64,000 bases of DNA from Bacillus sp. FJAT-50079 (GCF_018343515.1 NZ_JAGYPD010000005.1:328918-392917), one strand, 5' to 3'. Counted from the stretch's first letter, positions 34,661 through 44,682 are shown. Numbers and translations: made by a program. Notes: generated by a model not told the origin, from the sequence alone.

Positions 34661-36121
34661 TTATTTATCCAATTCCAACTCACCAAGCTTTATATATGCT
34701 TTGTTTTTCGTTACATTAAATGACCGCCATGAGTCCGTTTTTAAAGACATCCTTTCCTCTTTATGGCTCTGAAGCAACTCTTCAAGTCCTTGAATATGAG
34801 GATTTCTTTCATGTAATTCCATTAGCCCTAAAATGCCCGTCGATGAAAGATGGCTTAAATAGCCAATATCGATTTTCCCAGTCATCTCAAAACGTTCGAG
34901 ATTTCGCTCAACCACAATGCGGTCGAGATTGATAACATTTATACCGACATAATAAATAAGCGAAGCGATGAAATAGAAACGGAACAGCGATAACTTTTCC
35001 AGCCAAATTTTTACGAATGTATAAGCCAAAATGACCATAAGAAATACCATAAACGTATTAACGAGGACGCGAGTAAATGTATAACCATAAGCCGCTTCAT
35101 ACATCGACATCCGCATGAAAGCAGAAACAAGGAGGACGCCACTTGATAAAACGAGAACTGAAAGTGCCAGACGAATCGCCTTTTTCATTGTCCCTTGAAC
35201 CGTCTTTGTAAAGTGAATAACCGCTGTGGTAATTGTTATATTAATAAGCGTCACAAATAACAATTCAAAAAAACCTCGGCGGGCATATTCAGCATACGTA
35301 TAGCCATCATTAAGCGTTCCGCTGAAAAAATACGTAAATTGGACGGCAATAAATAATACATAAACAGCATTAAAAAGTAAAAGCATCGTTAACGTAATGA
35401 TTCCATCCATTTTAATCGGCTCAATTGTGATTTCGTTCTTAAATACCATTTGTTTGTTTATCAGCACTTGCATAAATCCGAAAAAACCAAACGTATATAG
35501 TAAAATGATGATGATTCGAAATACCGTTTCTGCATCAATCGTTAGCAAATTCGGAATTTCGCTTACTAACTTTTCAAAATGGGCATCTGCCGAAACAAGC
35601 AATTGCAAAATGAGGAACAATAATGGTATAGAAATACAAATTCCAATAATGACTTTTTTCCACACATCATACTGCTTCTTATTGTTGCTTCGCATCAATA
35701 GTTTTGCCACATATTTTGTAAAAAAGGCATTATAGAGAAAGCCCTCAAACAATCGCTGTAACGTATAAAAGACGAAAAAAATACGGCTCCATTCCGCTTT
35801 CTTTGGTGACGTTATAACGACAAGATGAAAAATAACAAGGGAAGGGATGATCAATAAGTTTAATACTTTAAAAAGCGCTACATCATATAAAAAGTAGCCG
35901 ACCGCCAAAAGCCAAATCGCTATTAGTAATAAGTAACCAAACCGTTGATGTGAAAATGAAAACGAGCGAAATCGATAAAAGAAGACGGCATAAAATAGAG
36001 CAATAAAAAGGATATAGGCCACGCCCATTTCTCCCCTGAAAAAAGCCTCTTCCGCAACAATCCCTAAAAATAAACAAGCGATAAAAAAGAACCAATCCAA
36101 CCTTTTAATTTGTATATCCAT
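34661..36121 (-). CDS. DUF4153/DUF4173 polytopic membrane protein
   Basis: 486 residues with about twelve hydrophobic helices and a C-terminal soluble segment (from about 405) with DRIVVERNLERFEMTGKID. This DNLERF-type end and the helix pattern match DUF4173 proteins. They often accompany PadR and HAAS-domain genes, as here. Envelope function unknown. Its own PadR-like operator lies just upstream. Confidence 0.8.
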   Translation of the reverse strand: MDIQIKRLDWFFFIACLFLGIVAEEAFFRGEMGVAYILFIALFYAVFFYRFRSFSFSHQRFGYLLLIAIWLLAVGYFLYDVALFKVLNLLIIPSLVIFHLVVITSPKKAEWSRIFFVFYTLQRLFEGFLYNAFFTKYVAKLLMRSNNKKQYDVWKKVIIGICISIPLLFLILQLLVSADAHFEKLVSEIPNLLTIDAETVFRIIIILLYTFGFFGFMQVLINKQMVFKNEITIEPIKMDGIITLTMLLLFNAVYVLFIAVQFTYFFSGTLNDGYTYAEYARRGFFELLFVTLINITITTAVIHFTKTVQGTMKKAIRLALSVLVLSSGVLLVSAFMRMSMYEAAYGYTFTRVLVNTFMVFLMVILAYTFVKIWLEKLSLFRFYFIASLIYYVGINVINLDRIVVERNLERFEMTGKIDIGYLSHLSSTGILGLMELHERNPHIQGLEELLQSHKEERMSLKTDSWRSFNVTKNKAYIKLGELELDK

Positions 36122-36147
36122 TTTTCAACCTCCGTATATAGTTGTTC

Positions 36148-36174
36148 TATATACATAGTTATTCTATGTATATA
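36148..36174. promoter_or_regulatory. PadR-like operator upstream of the DUF4173 gene
   Basis: An 11-bp perfect inverted repeat, TATATACATAG (36148-36158) and CTATGTATATA (36164-36174), with a 5-nt centre. Bases 36153-36174 match the site in front of padR (37164-37185) at 20 of 22 positions. Confidence 0.65.
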
Positions 36175-36186
36175 AGTAAAAAAAGC

Positions 36187-36825
36187 TCAAATGGAAGCTT
36201 TTTTCCCCCATTGATAGCTAATCAAGCATACGGGGTATAAAAGTAGTGTTAAGAAAATACAAAGACTTATAAATGTTTTTGTTAACAGTGGATAAAACCA
36301 TTCATGAGGAATGATGTTAAAAACCGTTAAGACCATCAATGTTAAATTAGGAATTAACGCTAACAAAAACGTCTTTCGCATCAGCCTTTTCCCTTTATGT
36401 CCAAATCCCCTACCTATTTCATAGCCAAGCAATGCCCAAAAAAACATGTACAGAAGGGCTATAAAGATCGGGATCGAGGTAATCTGCTGCCATAAGCTTG
36501 AAAGCCACTTCCAATCAAAGAGATGATGTGCAAGTGTAAAGATCGCCCCCCCACCGAAAAGCAAAACATTCATACCAATGAAAAGCCACTTCATATTGCT
36601 CGGTGTCACTGAAAGTTCTGCTTTCCACATTGCCGCAATCTCTTCAGGTGTTCCAAAACGTGAATGGATCTGCTCACGTATGTTTAATTCATCCTCAAAC
36701 ATTGTCAGTTCTAATAGAAATTCATCCAGATGACTCTCATATTCTTGTAGGATCGCTTCTTTCTCTTTATGATGAGCAAGGCATTGCGCAAGATCCGCTA
36801 AAAATTCATTCTTCAAACGTTCCAT
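36187..36825 (-). CDS. HAAS-domain (DUF1700-like) membrane protein
   Basis: 212 residues. The N-terminal 65 residues form the helical HAAS domain ([37 protein letters not shown]), followed by four membrane helices. Such proteins are co-encoded with PadR regulators and act with them in membrane sensing; the exact job is unknown. Overlaps the padR gene by 20 nt, so coupled. Confidence 0.82.
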   Translation of the reverse strand: MERLKNEFLADLAQCLAHHKEKEAILQEYESHLDEFLLELTMFEDELNIREQIHSRFGTPEEIAAMWKAELSVTPSNMKWLFIGMNVLLFGGGAIFTLAHHLFDWKWLSSLWQQITSIPIFIALLYMFFWALLGYEIGRGFGHKGKRLMRKTFLLALIPNLTLMVLTVFNIIPHEWFYPLLTKTFISLCIFLTLLLYPVCLISYQWGKKASI

Positions 36826-37153
36826 GCTTTTTTCTCCCCATTAGCCTGTTCATCACCGACACAAAGTCATGCCATTCACGGGTTTTTTCAAGAAGCATTT
36901 CTTCTCCCGCCTGCGTAATTCGATAATATTTTCGCGCCGGACCTTTTTCCTGTTCCCTCCAGTAGCTTTCAATGTATTCTTGTTTTTCAAGCTTATGAAG
37001 AGCAGGATACAATGTACCTTCCTTTATAGAAAATTCATTTTCACTGCGCTTTTCCAATTCTTTTACAAGTTCATACCCGTACATATCTTTTTCTTCAAGC
37101 AATTGAAGTAATAAAAGTGAGCTACTTCCTTTTACCAATTCTCGATTAAACAT
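36806..37153 (-). CDS. PadR-family transcriptional regulator
   Basis: 115 residues. Winged helix with [42 protein letters not shown] [18 protein letters not shown], and [12 protein letters not shown], then a dimerising C-terminal helix. PadR regulators are usually autorepressors; the palindrome just upstream of its start (37164-37185) is the likely operator, and a near copy precedes the DUF4173 gene. Confidence 0.92.
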   Translation of the reverse strand: MFNRELVKGSSSLLLLQLLEEKDMYGYELVKELEKRSENEFSIKEGTLYPALHKLEKQEYIESYWREQEKGPARKYYRITQAGEEMLLEKTREWHDFVSVMNRLMGRKKHGTFEE

Positions 37154-37163
37154 ATTCTCACCT

Positions 37164-37185
37164 ACATAGTTATTTTAGGTATATA
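37164..37185. promoter_or_regulatory. PadR-like operator upstream of padR
   Basis: The 22-bp site beginning ACATAGTTATTTTAGG has two differences from the site at 36153-36174. It lies 10 bp upstream of the padR start. Confidence 0.6.
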
Positions 37186-37387
37186 CAAAGTTTATATTTT
37201 TTTGAATGAAAAGTAAAGATAAAAAAATTTAAGTTTACCGATTTTCATTAGGGGTAAAGGCTTTTTCATCAAACAGGCACTTTCGAAATAAAAATCGTTT
37301 GATTCAATTCTGTTTGCTCATTTGAGGCATAGCAAATAAACGTACGGTTAGGTACCTTTTTCTAAAAGGTTAATAGTAAGACAAGAG

Positions 37388-37429
37388 TGTTGATTTCCGT
37401 TCTGGCGTCCCCAGGAGCGGAAATCAACA
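37388..37429. repeat. Inverted repeat with GTTGATTTCCG ends
   Basis: TGTTGATTTCCG (37388-37399) pairs exactly with CGGAAATCAACA (37418-37429). The GTTGATTTCCG...CCAGG motif is, from memory, a frequent intergenic sequence in Bacillus genomes. The rest of 37154-37467 shows no gene. Confidence 0.6.
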
Positions 37430-37460
37430 GTATTATGTAGTACATTTTAGGTAAACTTTA

Positions 37461-37501
37461 AAAAAATCCTTATAGTTAATTTTTCATCATTAACTATAAG
37501 G
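37461..37501 (-). terminator. Terminator of the acetate transporter gene
   Basis: CCTTATAGTTAA (37468-37479) pairs with TTAACTATAAGG (37490-37501). Leftward it is followed by ATTTTTTT. Confidence 0.88.
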
Positions 37502-37510
37502 AATCGCATA

Positions 37511-38164
37511 TTAGCTTACTCTCTTTTTCACATGTACATGTACTTGTTGTTTTTTAAAAATCCCAAATGGTTTACCGATCGGCAGCACGACTTGTCCGAA
37601 GTGAGTGTTTAACACATTTGCTGCGGAAGCATAAAAAGATAGCAAAGCGATACACATTTCTGCTATTGCGGCGATCATATGGGTTACATTATAAAAAATG
37701 TTAAAAGAGCTTAAAGATAAGCCAATGAATAGGAAATCGATAAAGATAAAAATAAAGAATAATACTTTATTTGTCTCCATCGCCCCTATCGTCATAAATA
37801 TACTGAAAATTAAATAGCCGATAAATGCAAACCCAAGTTGTTTCGGATCAGCATTTGCAGCGAGGACTTCTCCGAAAAAACCTAACTGAATCAACCATGT
37901 CGTTCCGACACCAAACCAAAAAAGTCCGAATGCCGCGAATGCTGTTGTGCCAAATATATTGTTAAGCTTTGCATCTAAAATCGAAGCATATATTTGGGCC
38001 AGCCCTCCTAAGAAAAATACCCAAGGCAATAGATAAGATAGTCCCTCTGTTATACCTAACTTTTGTGATGATGCTACGAATGTGACCATCGCTAAACCGA
38101 ACAAACCTAAAGCGGACGGATCTGCTGTTGTAACTTTTACTTGTCTGTGATTCTGAGCTTCCAT
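37511..38164 (-). CDS. Acetate/succinate uptake transporter, GPR1/FUN34/YaaH family
   Basis: 217 residues, six membrane helices. The N-terminal ADPSALGLFGLA is a variant of the family NPxPLGL signature, with Asp replacing Asn. Later segments LGGLAQIYASI and FGTTAFAAFGLFWF are typical. These channels take up acetate and related short-chain acids. The C-terminal tail is basic and His-rich. Monocistronic with its own terminator. Confidence 0.88.
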   Translation of the reverse strand: MEAQNHRQVKVTTADPSALGLFGLAMVTFVASSQKLGITEGLSYLLPWVFFLGGLAQIYASILDAKLNNIFGTTAFAAFGLFWFGVGTTWLIQLGFFGEVLAANADPKQLGFAFIGYLIFSIFMTIGAMETNKVLFFIFIFIDFLFIGLSLSSFNIFYNVTHMIAAIAEMCIALLSFYASAANVLNTHFGQVVLPIGKPFGIFKKQQVHVHVKKRVS

Positions 38165-38262
38165 TGTTTCCTCCTAAAAAATTCATACTTATGTACTGTA
38201 TCGGATTAGGTAATGGGTGTCAAATTGATCTGGTATTAACCTACAAACGAAAAAAGCGATGA

Positions 38263-38505
38263 CTAGTCATCGCTTTTCATCGTTGATTTTGCCCCGCTAT
38301 ATAGACCACTTGCTGATAAACCGAGCATCATCCCGACGAGAACTCCTTGCTTCCAATCCATTGCAGCGACGTATACAACTCCGATAATGATTCCAATAGC
38401 AAGAGCAATAAAAGGAAGATATTTTTTGTTTACACCCGCCTTTTTAAACATTTCTACAATCCCCATGATTAGCGGGATAAGTACAACGTCATAAATTTCA
38501 AACAT
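38263..38505 (-). CDS. Small holin-like membrane protein
   Basis: 80 residues from the ATG at 38505, which has AAGGAGGCGG upstream. Two hydrophobic segments (about 5-22 and 28-50), a third weak one near 55-70, and a charged C-terminus (AKSTMKSDD). The pattern resembles phage holins carried singly on Bacillus chromosomes, but no lysin or phage gene is near. A non-lytic role is possible. Confidence 0.65.
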   Translation of the reverse strand: MFEIYDVVLIPLIMGIVEMFKKAGVNKKYLPFIALAIGIIIGVVYVAAMDWKQGVLVGMMLGLSASGLYSGAKSTMKSDD

Positions 38506-38677
38506 TTCACCGCCTCCTTGTGCTATCTTATGAACAGCTTGTTCTAAAAGAAACGGCATTTTACCTTTGAAAAATGATATAAAATATGTTGGATTTTTGC
38601 AATTGCACGGGTTTCTCATTGATTTGCATGACTTTCGATTACAATTGCACCACTTTCATGCCTAATTGCAGGTCTTC

Positions 38678-39046
38678 CTACACAGCAATCATTTTCCCAA
38701 TTTGCCCTCCTCCCCAAGCGAAAAGAATGGCTAATACAACAGAGGTCATCACATAAAGAAGAGCGTTTCCCACCTCTTTTTTCTCTAACAGCTGAATCGT
38801 TTCATAACCGAAGGTGGAGAACGTTGTGTATGCACCGAGAAAGCCAGTTCCCAAGAGCAACCATGCCCAATCCGAAAACATATGTCGCAAATGTAATACG
38901 AATAAAATACCGAGGAAAAACGAACCTGTTATATTAATAATCCACGTGCCTATTGGAAACGAGGAAGTCGTCTTGCCCGCAATCCATTTTCCTAGCAAAA
39001 ATCGGACAATGGCGCCGCCGATCCCGCCAATCCCTACATATATCAT
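38678..39046 (-). CDS. crcB: Fluoride channel subunit CrcB/Fluc
   Basis: 122 residues, four membrane helices. Family signatures: GIGGIGGAIVRFLL, GTWIINITGSFFLG (central Asn) and GAYTTFSTFGYE. CrcB dimers export fluoride. A second, non-identical crcB lies directly upstream with a 4-nt overlap, so the channel is a heterodimer, as in other Bacillus. Confidence 0.94.
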   Translation of the reverse strand: MIYVGIGGIGGAIVRFLLGKWIAGKTTSSFPIGTWIINITGSFFLGILFVLHLRHMFSDWAWLLLGTGFLGAYTTFSTFGYETIQLLEKKEVGNALLYVMTSVVLAILFAWGGGQIGKMIAV

Positions 39047-39420
39047 TGCTTTCCTCCTTTGTTAACAGCTACTTTCACACCGACGAAAGCGAGTGTTATA
39101 CCACCAAAAATACTAAAAAAAACATATGTAAAAGCGATCATATATTGTTGATGTTCAATTAATGTCAATGTTTCCACTGAAAAAGTTGAAAATGTTGTGA
39201 ATGCGCCAGTAAAGCCGGTTCCAATTGCTAATTTGACTTGTGGACTAATGCTCCAGCGTTTAACCGTTATTGTAAAAAACCAAGCAAGAAAAAAGCAGCC
39301 TGATAAATTAATGACAAAAGTACCCATTGGAAAGCCGTTCGTGATAGGAAGCCATTCACTAATTAAATATCGAAGAATCGCACCAAAAAAACCACCAATG
39401 CCAACTGCTAATACGTTCAT
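39043..39420 (-). CDS. crcB: Fluoride channel subunit CrcB/Fluc, second paralogue
   Basis: 125 residues from the ATG at 39420, four helices. Signatures: GIGGFFGAILRYLI, GTFVINLSGCFFLA and GAFTTFSTFSVE. Its stop overlaps the start of the partner crcB gene. I looked for a fluoride riboswitch in the short leader (39421-39473) and did not recognise one. Confidence 0.93.
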   Translation of the reverse strand: MNVLAVGIGGFFGAILRYLISEWLPITNGFPMGTFVINLSGCFFLAWFFTITVKRWSISPQVKLAIGTGFTGAFTTFSTFSVETLTLIEHQQYMIAFTYVFFSIFGGITLAFVGVKVAVNKGGKQ

Positions 39421-39473
39421 CCTCATAGCTCCCAACCATAACAAGGATGTGAACCGACCGCCACATCCTATAA

Positions 39474-39758
39474 TTATTTATTAATCAAATCATGTTCCTC
39501 TTCAACCTTTATAATTCTTCCATTTTTTGCGCGAACCTCTACTTCAAATATTCGATTATCCGCTGTTAAAATAAATACCTCATAAACTAAAACGCCCTTT
39601 TCTAAATCCATACCTACGTGTATAACTTTCCCTAGTACACGTTTAAGGGCAATATATTGTGCTTGTTGCTTCGTTATTCTTTGTCTATGCATCGGCGCTT
39701 GATTGGCATAATAATAATTTTCGTATATTCGAAAATATCCTCCTTCTATATCGTCCAA
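39474..39758 (-). CDS. Small PepSY-domain protein
   Basis: 94 residues from a TTG at 39758; a stop lies four codons upstream and the next in-frame ATG would cut the protein to 72. The PepSY-like core is KQQAQYIALKRVLGKVIHVGMDLEKGVLVYEVFILTADNRIFEVEVRAKNG in outline: a helix and a beta-hairpin pair. No signal peptide is seen, which is unusual for PepSY proteins, so the true start is uncertain. It lies 53 bp upstream of the crcB pair on the same strand. Confidence 0.6.
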   Translation of the reverse strand: MDDIEGGYFRIYENYYYANQAPMHRQRITKQQAQYIALKRVLGKVIHVGMDLEKGVLVYEVFILTADNRIFEVEVRAKNGRIIKVEEEHDLINK

Positions 39759-40076
39759 CTCACTTATTCATATGTATTGGATAAATAAAAGGTGCGGTTA
39801 TCTTTTATACAAATATTGTACCCTAATCGCCGCAAAAAGGAGGTTCGATGTATAAATTTTTCCCCGTTTTCCATTCGGCTATTTCGAGTGTTTAATTTCA
39901 CATGAATTAAAAATCCCATGAATCTGTATTCATAGAAGTACTCCTCACAGATTTGCGTAGGATATGACACAAGCATGATGAAAGCTTTATTTATATTATA
40001 TAACAATGATTATCCTAATCACGTATGGAGGGATTCCTTATTTAATTTGTTATACTAAATTAAAAAAGGAGTTCTT

Positions 40077-40826
40077 ATGAGGGAAAAACATTATATTAGA
40101 GGGATGAGGCTAGAACGAGCTCGCATTTCTTCTTTTCGTGATTATCCGTTTCACTTGCCAAGTATAAAGACTTTAAATGAGCTGTCTTTTCATCCAAATG
40201 TAACTTATTTTGTTGGTGAAAATGGAATGGGGAAGTCGACATTACTAGAAGCGATTGCGATTTCCGCGGGATTTAATCCAGAAGGAGGCTCATCTAATTT
40301 TCAGTTTTCAACCTATCATTCCCATTCTTCGTTGGAAAAATATTTGACATTAATCAAAGGAATTCAGCGACCGAAGGATGGATTCTTTCTACGTGCAGAA
40401 ACCTTCTATAATGTAGCAACGAATATTGAACAATTGGATCTTGAACCAGGTTCAGGACCACGTATTATTGATTCATTTGGCGGGACGTCTCTTCATGAAC
40501 AATCACACGGGGAATCTTTTTGGGCTACCTTTATGAATCGTTTTCGCGGAGAAGGATTGTATATATTAGATGAACCAGAAGCCGCCTTATCACCGCTAAG
40601 GCAATTATCAATGTTGGCTCAAATTCATGACTTAGTCCATCAACATTCACAGTTCATCATTGCTACACACTCACCGATCATAATGGCATATCCACATGCG
40701 AAGATCATCGAATGTACCGAAGATGGATTAAGAGAGACATCACTGGAAGAAACAAATCACTACAATATTATGAAACAATTTTTCGAAGATAAGGATCGAT
40801 TATTGCACCATTTACTTGGAAAATAA
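40077..40826 (+). CDS. AAA-type ATPase (SMC/ABC-like single protein)
   Basis: 249 residues. Walker A GENGMGKST, an ABC signature-like SHGESF, Walker B LYILDEPEAAL and a His-switch THSP form a complete ATPase head. No transmembrane partner is nearby. This matches stand-alone AAA_21/23 ATPases of unknown role. AAAAAAGGAG precedes the ATG at 40077. Monocistronic, ending in a strong terminator. Confidence 0.88.
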   Translation: MREKHYIRGMRLERARISSFRDYPFHLPSIKTLNELSFHPNVTYFVGENGMGKSTLLEAIAISAGFNPEGGSSNFQFSTYHSHSSLEKYLTLIKGIQRPKDGFFLRAETFYNVATNIEQLDLEPGSGPRIIDSFGGTSLHEQSHGESFWATFMNRFRGEGLYILDEPEAALSPLRQLSMLAQIHDLVHQHSQFIIATHSPIIMAYPHAKIIECTEDGLRETSLEETNHYNIMKQFFEDKDRLLHHLLGK

Positions 40827-40828
40827 AA

Positions 40829-40858
40829 AAAGGGGCTGAACTTAAAACTTCAGCCCCT
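40829..40858. terminator. Bidirectional terminator between the ATPase gene and pyc
   Basis: AAGGGGCTGAA (40829-40839) pairs with TTCAGCCCCTT (40848-40858). Leftward it is followed by TTTTTTTATT. Confidence 0.9.
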
Positions 40859-40889
40859 TATCGGCTTTGAAATGCCACACTGTAAAATC

Positions 40890-43800
40890 TTATATTGTGC
40901 TTAGAACATTATTAACAGGTTCCTGTTTTACTAATTCCTCTGTTTGTTTTTCTAATTCAATTAGTAAATCACCGGTTGCGATCGCTTCGCCGTTTTGCAC
41001 GTGAATACTTTTGATCCTCCCAGAAAATGACGCTTGGATTGTCGTTTCCATTTTCATCGCTTCTGTGATCAATAAATAATCGCCTTGCATAACTTTTTGG
41101 CCTTTTTCTACTAATACTTTTATAACTGTACCGGGCATCGTAGCGGCTAGATGGCTTTCATTTTTTGGATCTGCTTTCACCTTCGAGGCAACGGATGATT
41201 GAATGCTTTCATCTTTTATGATCACTTCTCGCGGCTGTCCGTTTAATTCGAAATAAACGACACGTGTGCCATCGGCCTCCGGCTGCCCAATGGAGACAAG
41301 CTTTACAATCAAGGTTTTCCCTATTTCAATTTCGATTTCAATTTCTTCGCCGAGACGCATTCCATATAAAAACGTTGGCGTGTCGAGCACAGATATATCT
41401 CCAAAGCGATCGAGCGTGTTAGCATATTCGATGAAAACTTTTGGATATAACGCATAAGCAATCATATCATGGCTTGTTGCATGACGTCCTAATTCTTTCA
41501 ATAACTCATCATGCAATGCTTCGAAATCGACTTCTTTCAGTAATTCGCCCGGACGGACGGTAAGCGGTTCTTTTCCTTTTAAAATTACTTTTTGAAGTTG
41601 CTCTGGGAATCCACCATACGGCTGCCCTAAATAACCTTCAAATAATTCGATGACTGAATCAGGAAAATTAATTTTGTCGCCTTTTGTTAATACATCTTCC
41701 TCTGTTAAATCATTTTGCACCATGAACAATGCCATGTCGCCGACTACTTTAGAGGATGGGGTAACTTTTACGATATCTCCAAACATTAAGTTCACTCGGC
41801 TGTACATATCTTTTACTTCTTCCCAGCGCTCGCCGAGTCCTACCGCTTTTGCTTGTTGCTGCAAATTGCTGTATTGTCCTCCTGGCATTTCATGCTTGTA
41901 AATTTCCGTGTGCGGAGCGATCATTCCGCTTTCGAAGTCTTGATAATATTTGCGGATTCCTTCCCAATACTGCGAGAGCTGCTCTAGTGAGTCAATATTG
42001 ATAGATGGCTCACGTTCGGTTCCTTTCAATGCGTAATAAAGCGTGTTCGCGCTTGGTTGTGAAGTTAATCCAGCCATCGCACTGATGGCAACATCAACGA
42101 TATCTACACCCGCCTCAATTGCTTTCGCATACATGTAAATCCCATTCCCACTCGTATCATGCGTATGAAGATGGATCGGAATATCGATGGTTTCTTTAAG
42201 CTCGGAAATGAGTCGGTAAGCGGCCTGTGGCTTTAATAAGCCAGCCATGTCTTTAATGCCAAGAATATGCGCACCTTGATTTTCTAATTCTTTCGCCATT
42301 TCTCTATAATACTGAATGTTATACTTCGTTCTTGTTGGATCATCGATATCCCCCGTATAACAAATAGACGCTTCAGCAATCTTCCCGGTTTGACGGACAG
42401 CATCAATGGCTGTTTCCATCCCTTTAATCCAATTCAAACTGTCAAAAATACGGAACACATCAATGCCCGCATTCGCTGATTTTTCCACAAATTCACGGAT
42501 AACATTATCTGGGTAATTTGTGTATCCAACAGCGTTCGACGCACGGAGAAGCATTTGGAACATGACATTTGGAATTTGCTCTCTCAATGTGATCAGACGC
42601 TTCCACGGATCTTCCTTCAAAAAGCGATAAGCTACATCAAATGTGGCACCTCCCCACATTTCGAGCGAAAACAATTCAGGTAAAAGCTTTGATGTCGGCT
42701 CCGCAATTCGAGTTAAATCATTTGTCCGTACTCGAGTCGCAAGCAATGATTGATGGGCATCACGAAAAGTCGTATCCGTAAGAAGGACCTCAGAACGTGA
42801 TTTGATCCAGTCGATCAGTCCGGCTGCCCCTTGTTCATCAAGAATTTGCTTCGTTCCTGCTGGAGCAGGCTGTAATGGATTCACTTTTGGCACAAAGCTT
42901 TTTTCAAACATTGGTTTTTCCTTTTTCTCAATGCCTGGGAAGCCGTTAATAGTTACATTGCCAATATAGTTCAGCATTTTGGTACCACGGTCTTGTCTTT
43001 TTGAAAAAACAAACAATTCCGGTGTTGTATCGATAAAGGATGTATCATAATTTCCAGTAATAAAGTTTTCGTGGCGCATGACGTTTTCTAAAAAAGGAAT
43101 GTTTGTTTTAATCCCTCGAATACGGAATTCCTGTAAGTTTCGCAGCATTTTTGACGCCGCTTGCTCCAACGTCAGCGCCTGTGTAGAAACTTTTACAAGC
43201 AATGAGTCATAATAAGGAGTAATGACTGCCCCTTGGAAACCGTTGCCCGCATCTAACCGAACACCGAATCCACCGCCGGTACGATACGCCATAATTTTCC
43301 CTGTATCTGGCATAAAATCATTTAATGGGTCTTCTGTTGTCACACGTGATTGAATCGCATATCCGTGAATCGTAATATCGTTTTGTTTCGGGATACCAAC
43401 TTTATCACTATGTAGAGAATGACCTTCGGCAATTAAAATTTGTGACTGAACAATATCGATCCCTGTTATCATTTCAGTAATCGTATGTTCCACCTGAATA
43501 CGTGGATTTACTTCAATAAAATAAAATTCATTGTCCGCAACAAGAAATTCGACCGTACCCGCATTTAAATAACTAACGTTTTTCATCAATTTGACGGCCG
43601 CAGCACAAATTTGATTGCGTAAATTTTCAGGTAATGATACGCATGGAGCAACCTCGACTACCTTTTGATGACGACGCTGTACCGAACAGTCTCTTTCAAA
43701 TAAATGAATGATGTTTCCCTCATGATCACCAAGTATTTGTACTTCAATATGCTTTGGGTTTTGGACAAACTTTTCCACGTACACTTCACTATTTCCGAAA

Positions 43801-44393
43801 GCCGCTTTTGCTTCTGATTTAGCCCGGTCGTATGCTTCTCTCACTTCTTCGATGCTGTTCACAATTCTCATTCCACGGCCGCCACCGCCAAGCGCCGCTT
43901 TAATGATGATCGGGAATCCATGCTGTTTTCCGAATGTAACGACTTCCTCAAGATCAGATACTGGTCCATCCGTGCCTGGAATCACAGGGATATTGGCATT
44001 CTGAGCTTGGATTCTCGCCTTCACCTTATCACCGAACATATCTAAATGTTTAGTGTTAGGTCCGATGAATATGATGCCTTCTTCTTCACAACGTCTCGCG
44101 AATTCAATGTTTTCTGATAAAAATCCGTAACCTGGATGAATCGCATCCACTTTCGCTTGTTTTGCTACCTCAATAATACTGTCAATATCAAGATAAGCGT
44201 CAATTGGCTTTTTCCCTTCACCTACTAGATATGCCTCATCCGCTTTATAGCGATGATAAGATCCCGTATCTTCTTTCGAATATATTGCTACCGTTCGTAT
44301 ATGCAGCTCTGTACAGGCCCGAAAAACACGAATAGCAATTTCTCCCCGATTGGCAACTAGCACTTTATTTATCCTATTTGCAACATTTGTCAA
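40890..44393 (-). CDS. pyc: Pyruvate carboxylase
   Basis: 1167 residues, a single-chain enzyme. Biotin carboxylase domain (1-455; ATP-grasp loop GGGGRGMR, and EVNPRIQVEHTITE), carboxyltransferase domain (about 535-835; TTFRDAHQSLLATRVR, HLHTHDTSGNG), conserved PYC domain and C-terminal biotinyl domain with ITEAMKMETT (biotinyl Lys). It converts pyruvate, bicarbonate and ATP to oxaloacetate to refill the citric acid cycle. The start is a TTG at 44391-44393 with GAGGGGTG seven bases upstream; no ATG is in frame near it. Monocistronic. Confidence 0.97.
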   Translation of the reverse strand: MTNVANRINKVLVANRGEIAIRVFRACTELHIRTVAIYSKEDTGSYHRYKADEAYLVGEGKKPIDAYLDIDSIIEVAKQAKVDAIHPGYGFLSENIEFARRCEEEGIIFIGPNTKHLDMFGDKVKARIQAQNANIPVIPGTDGPVSDLEEVVTFGKQHGFPIIIKAALGGGGRGMRIVNSIEEVREAYDRAKSEAKAAFGNSEVYVEKFVQNPKHIEVQILGDHEGNIIHLFERDCSVQRRHQKVVEVAPCVSLPENLRNQICAAAVKLMKNVSYLNAGTVEFLVADNEFYFIEVNPRIQVEHTITEMITGIDIVQSQILIAEGHSLHSDKVGIPKQNDITIHGYAIQSRVTTEDPLNDFMPDTGKIMAYRTGGGFGVRLDAGNGFQGAVITPYYDSLLVKVSTQALTLEQAASKMLRNLQEFRIRGIKTNIPFLENVMRHENFITGNYDTSFIDTTPELFVFSKRQDRGTKMLNYIGNVTINGFPGIEKKEKPMFEKSFVPKVNPLQPAPAGTKQILDEQGAAGLIDWIKSRSEVLLTDTTFRDAHQSLLATRVRTNDLTRIAEPTSKLLPELFSLEMWGGATFDVAYRFLKEDPWKRLITLREQIPNVMFQMLLRASNAVGYTNYPDNVIREFVEKSANAGIDVFRIFDSLNWIKGMETAIDAVRQTGKIAEASICYTGDIDDPTRTKYNIQYYREMAKELENQGAHILGIKDMAGLLKPQAAYRLISELKETIDIPIHLHTHDTSGNGIYMYAKAIEAGVDIVDVAISAMAGLTSQPSANTLYYALKGTEREPSINIDSLEQLSQYWEGIRKYYQDFESGMIAPHTEIYKHEMPGGQYSNLQQQAKAVGLGERWEEVKDMYSRVNLMFGDIVKVTPSSKVVGDMALFMVQNDLTEEDVLTKGDKINFPDSVIELFEGYLGQPYGGFPEQLQKVILKGKEPLTVRPGELLKEVDFEALHDELLKELGRHATSHDMIAYALYPKVFIEYANTLDRFGDISVLDTPTFLYGMRLGEEIEIEIEIGKTLIVKLVSIGQPEADGTRVVYFELNGQPREVIIKDESIQSSVASKVKADPKNESHLAATMPGTVIKVLVEKGQKVMQGDYLLITEAMKMETTIQASFSGRIKSIHVQNGEAIATGDLLIELEKQTEELVKQEPVNNVLSTI

Positions 44394-44637
44394 ATCCGTT
44401 CACCCCTCAAAATAATAACTTTTATCGCGCTAAACAAGTCGATCCAATTATTCATTTGTAACTGCTATTTTTTTACTTTCATCGACTTTGCGTGCTTTCA
44501 TATATATTACAGAAATATCGGTAACTTTTAAAGATTAAATTATTTCCTTCGAGAACGAGGTATCTTATTTATCATGTCAAGTACTTCATATATAGTTTGC
44601 TTAGGCTGTTATGACCGTGATTTAAGATAAACAAAAA

Positions 44638-44682
44638 AAGATGAGACACTACCTTAGTAGATACTCACCTTTTTATCATTGA
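44638..44682 (-). terminator. Terminator of the surface phosphoesterase gene
   Basis: An imperfect hairpin of about 14 bp (AGGTGAG...CTAC with GTAG...CTCATCT) followed leftward by CTTTTTTTG. The remaining sequence 44394-44637 shows no gene. Confidence 0.65.

Noticed and set aside
38263-38505. Prophage indicated by a holin-like gene
   Set aside because: No lysin, structural, integrase or attachment-site features in the surrounding sequence.
39421-39473. Fluoride riboswitch upstream of crcB
   Set aside because: The leader is too short and its single 8-bp hairpin does not fit the crcB motif.
39764-40006. Possible 80-codon gene on the minus strand
   Set aside because: Starts at a TTG without a ribosome-binding site and lies in AT-rich leader sequence; internal ATG also lacks a site.
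40000-40020. Fur-box-like sequence before the AAA ATPase gene
   Set aside because: Only about 11 of 14 defined positions match, within AT-rich DNA; not convincing.
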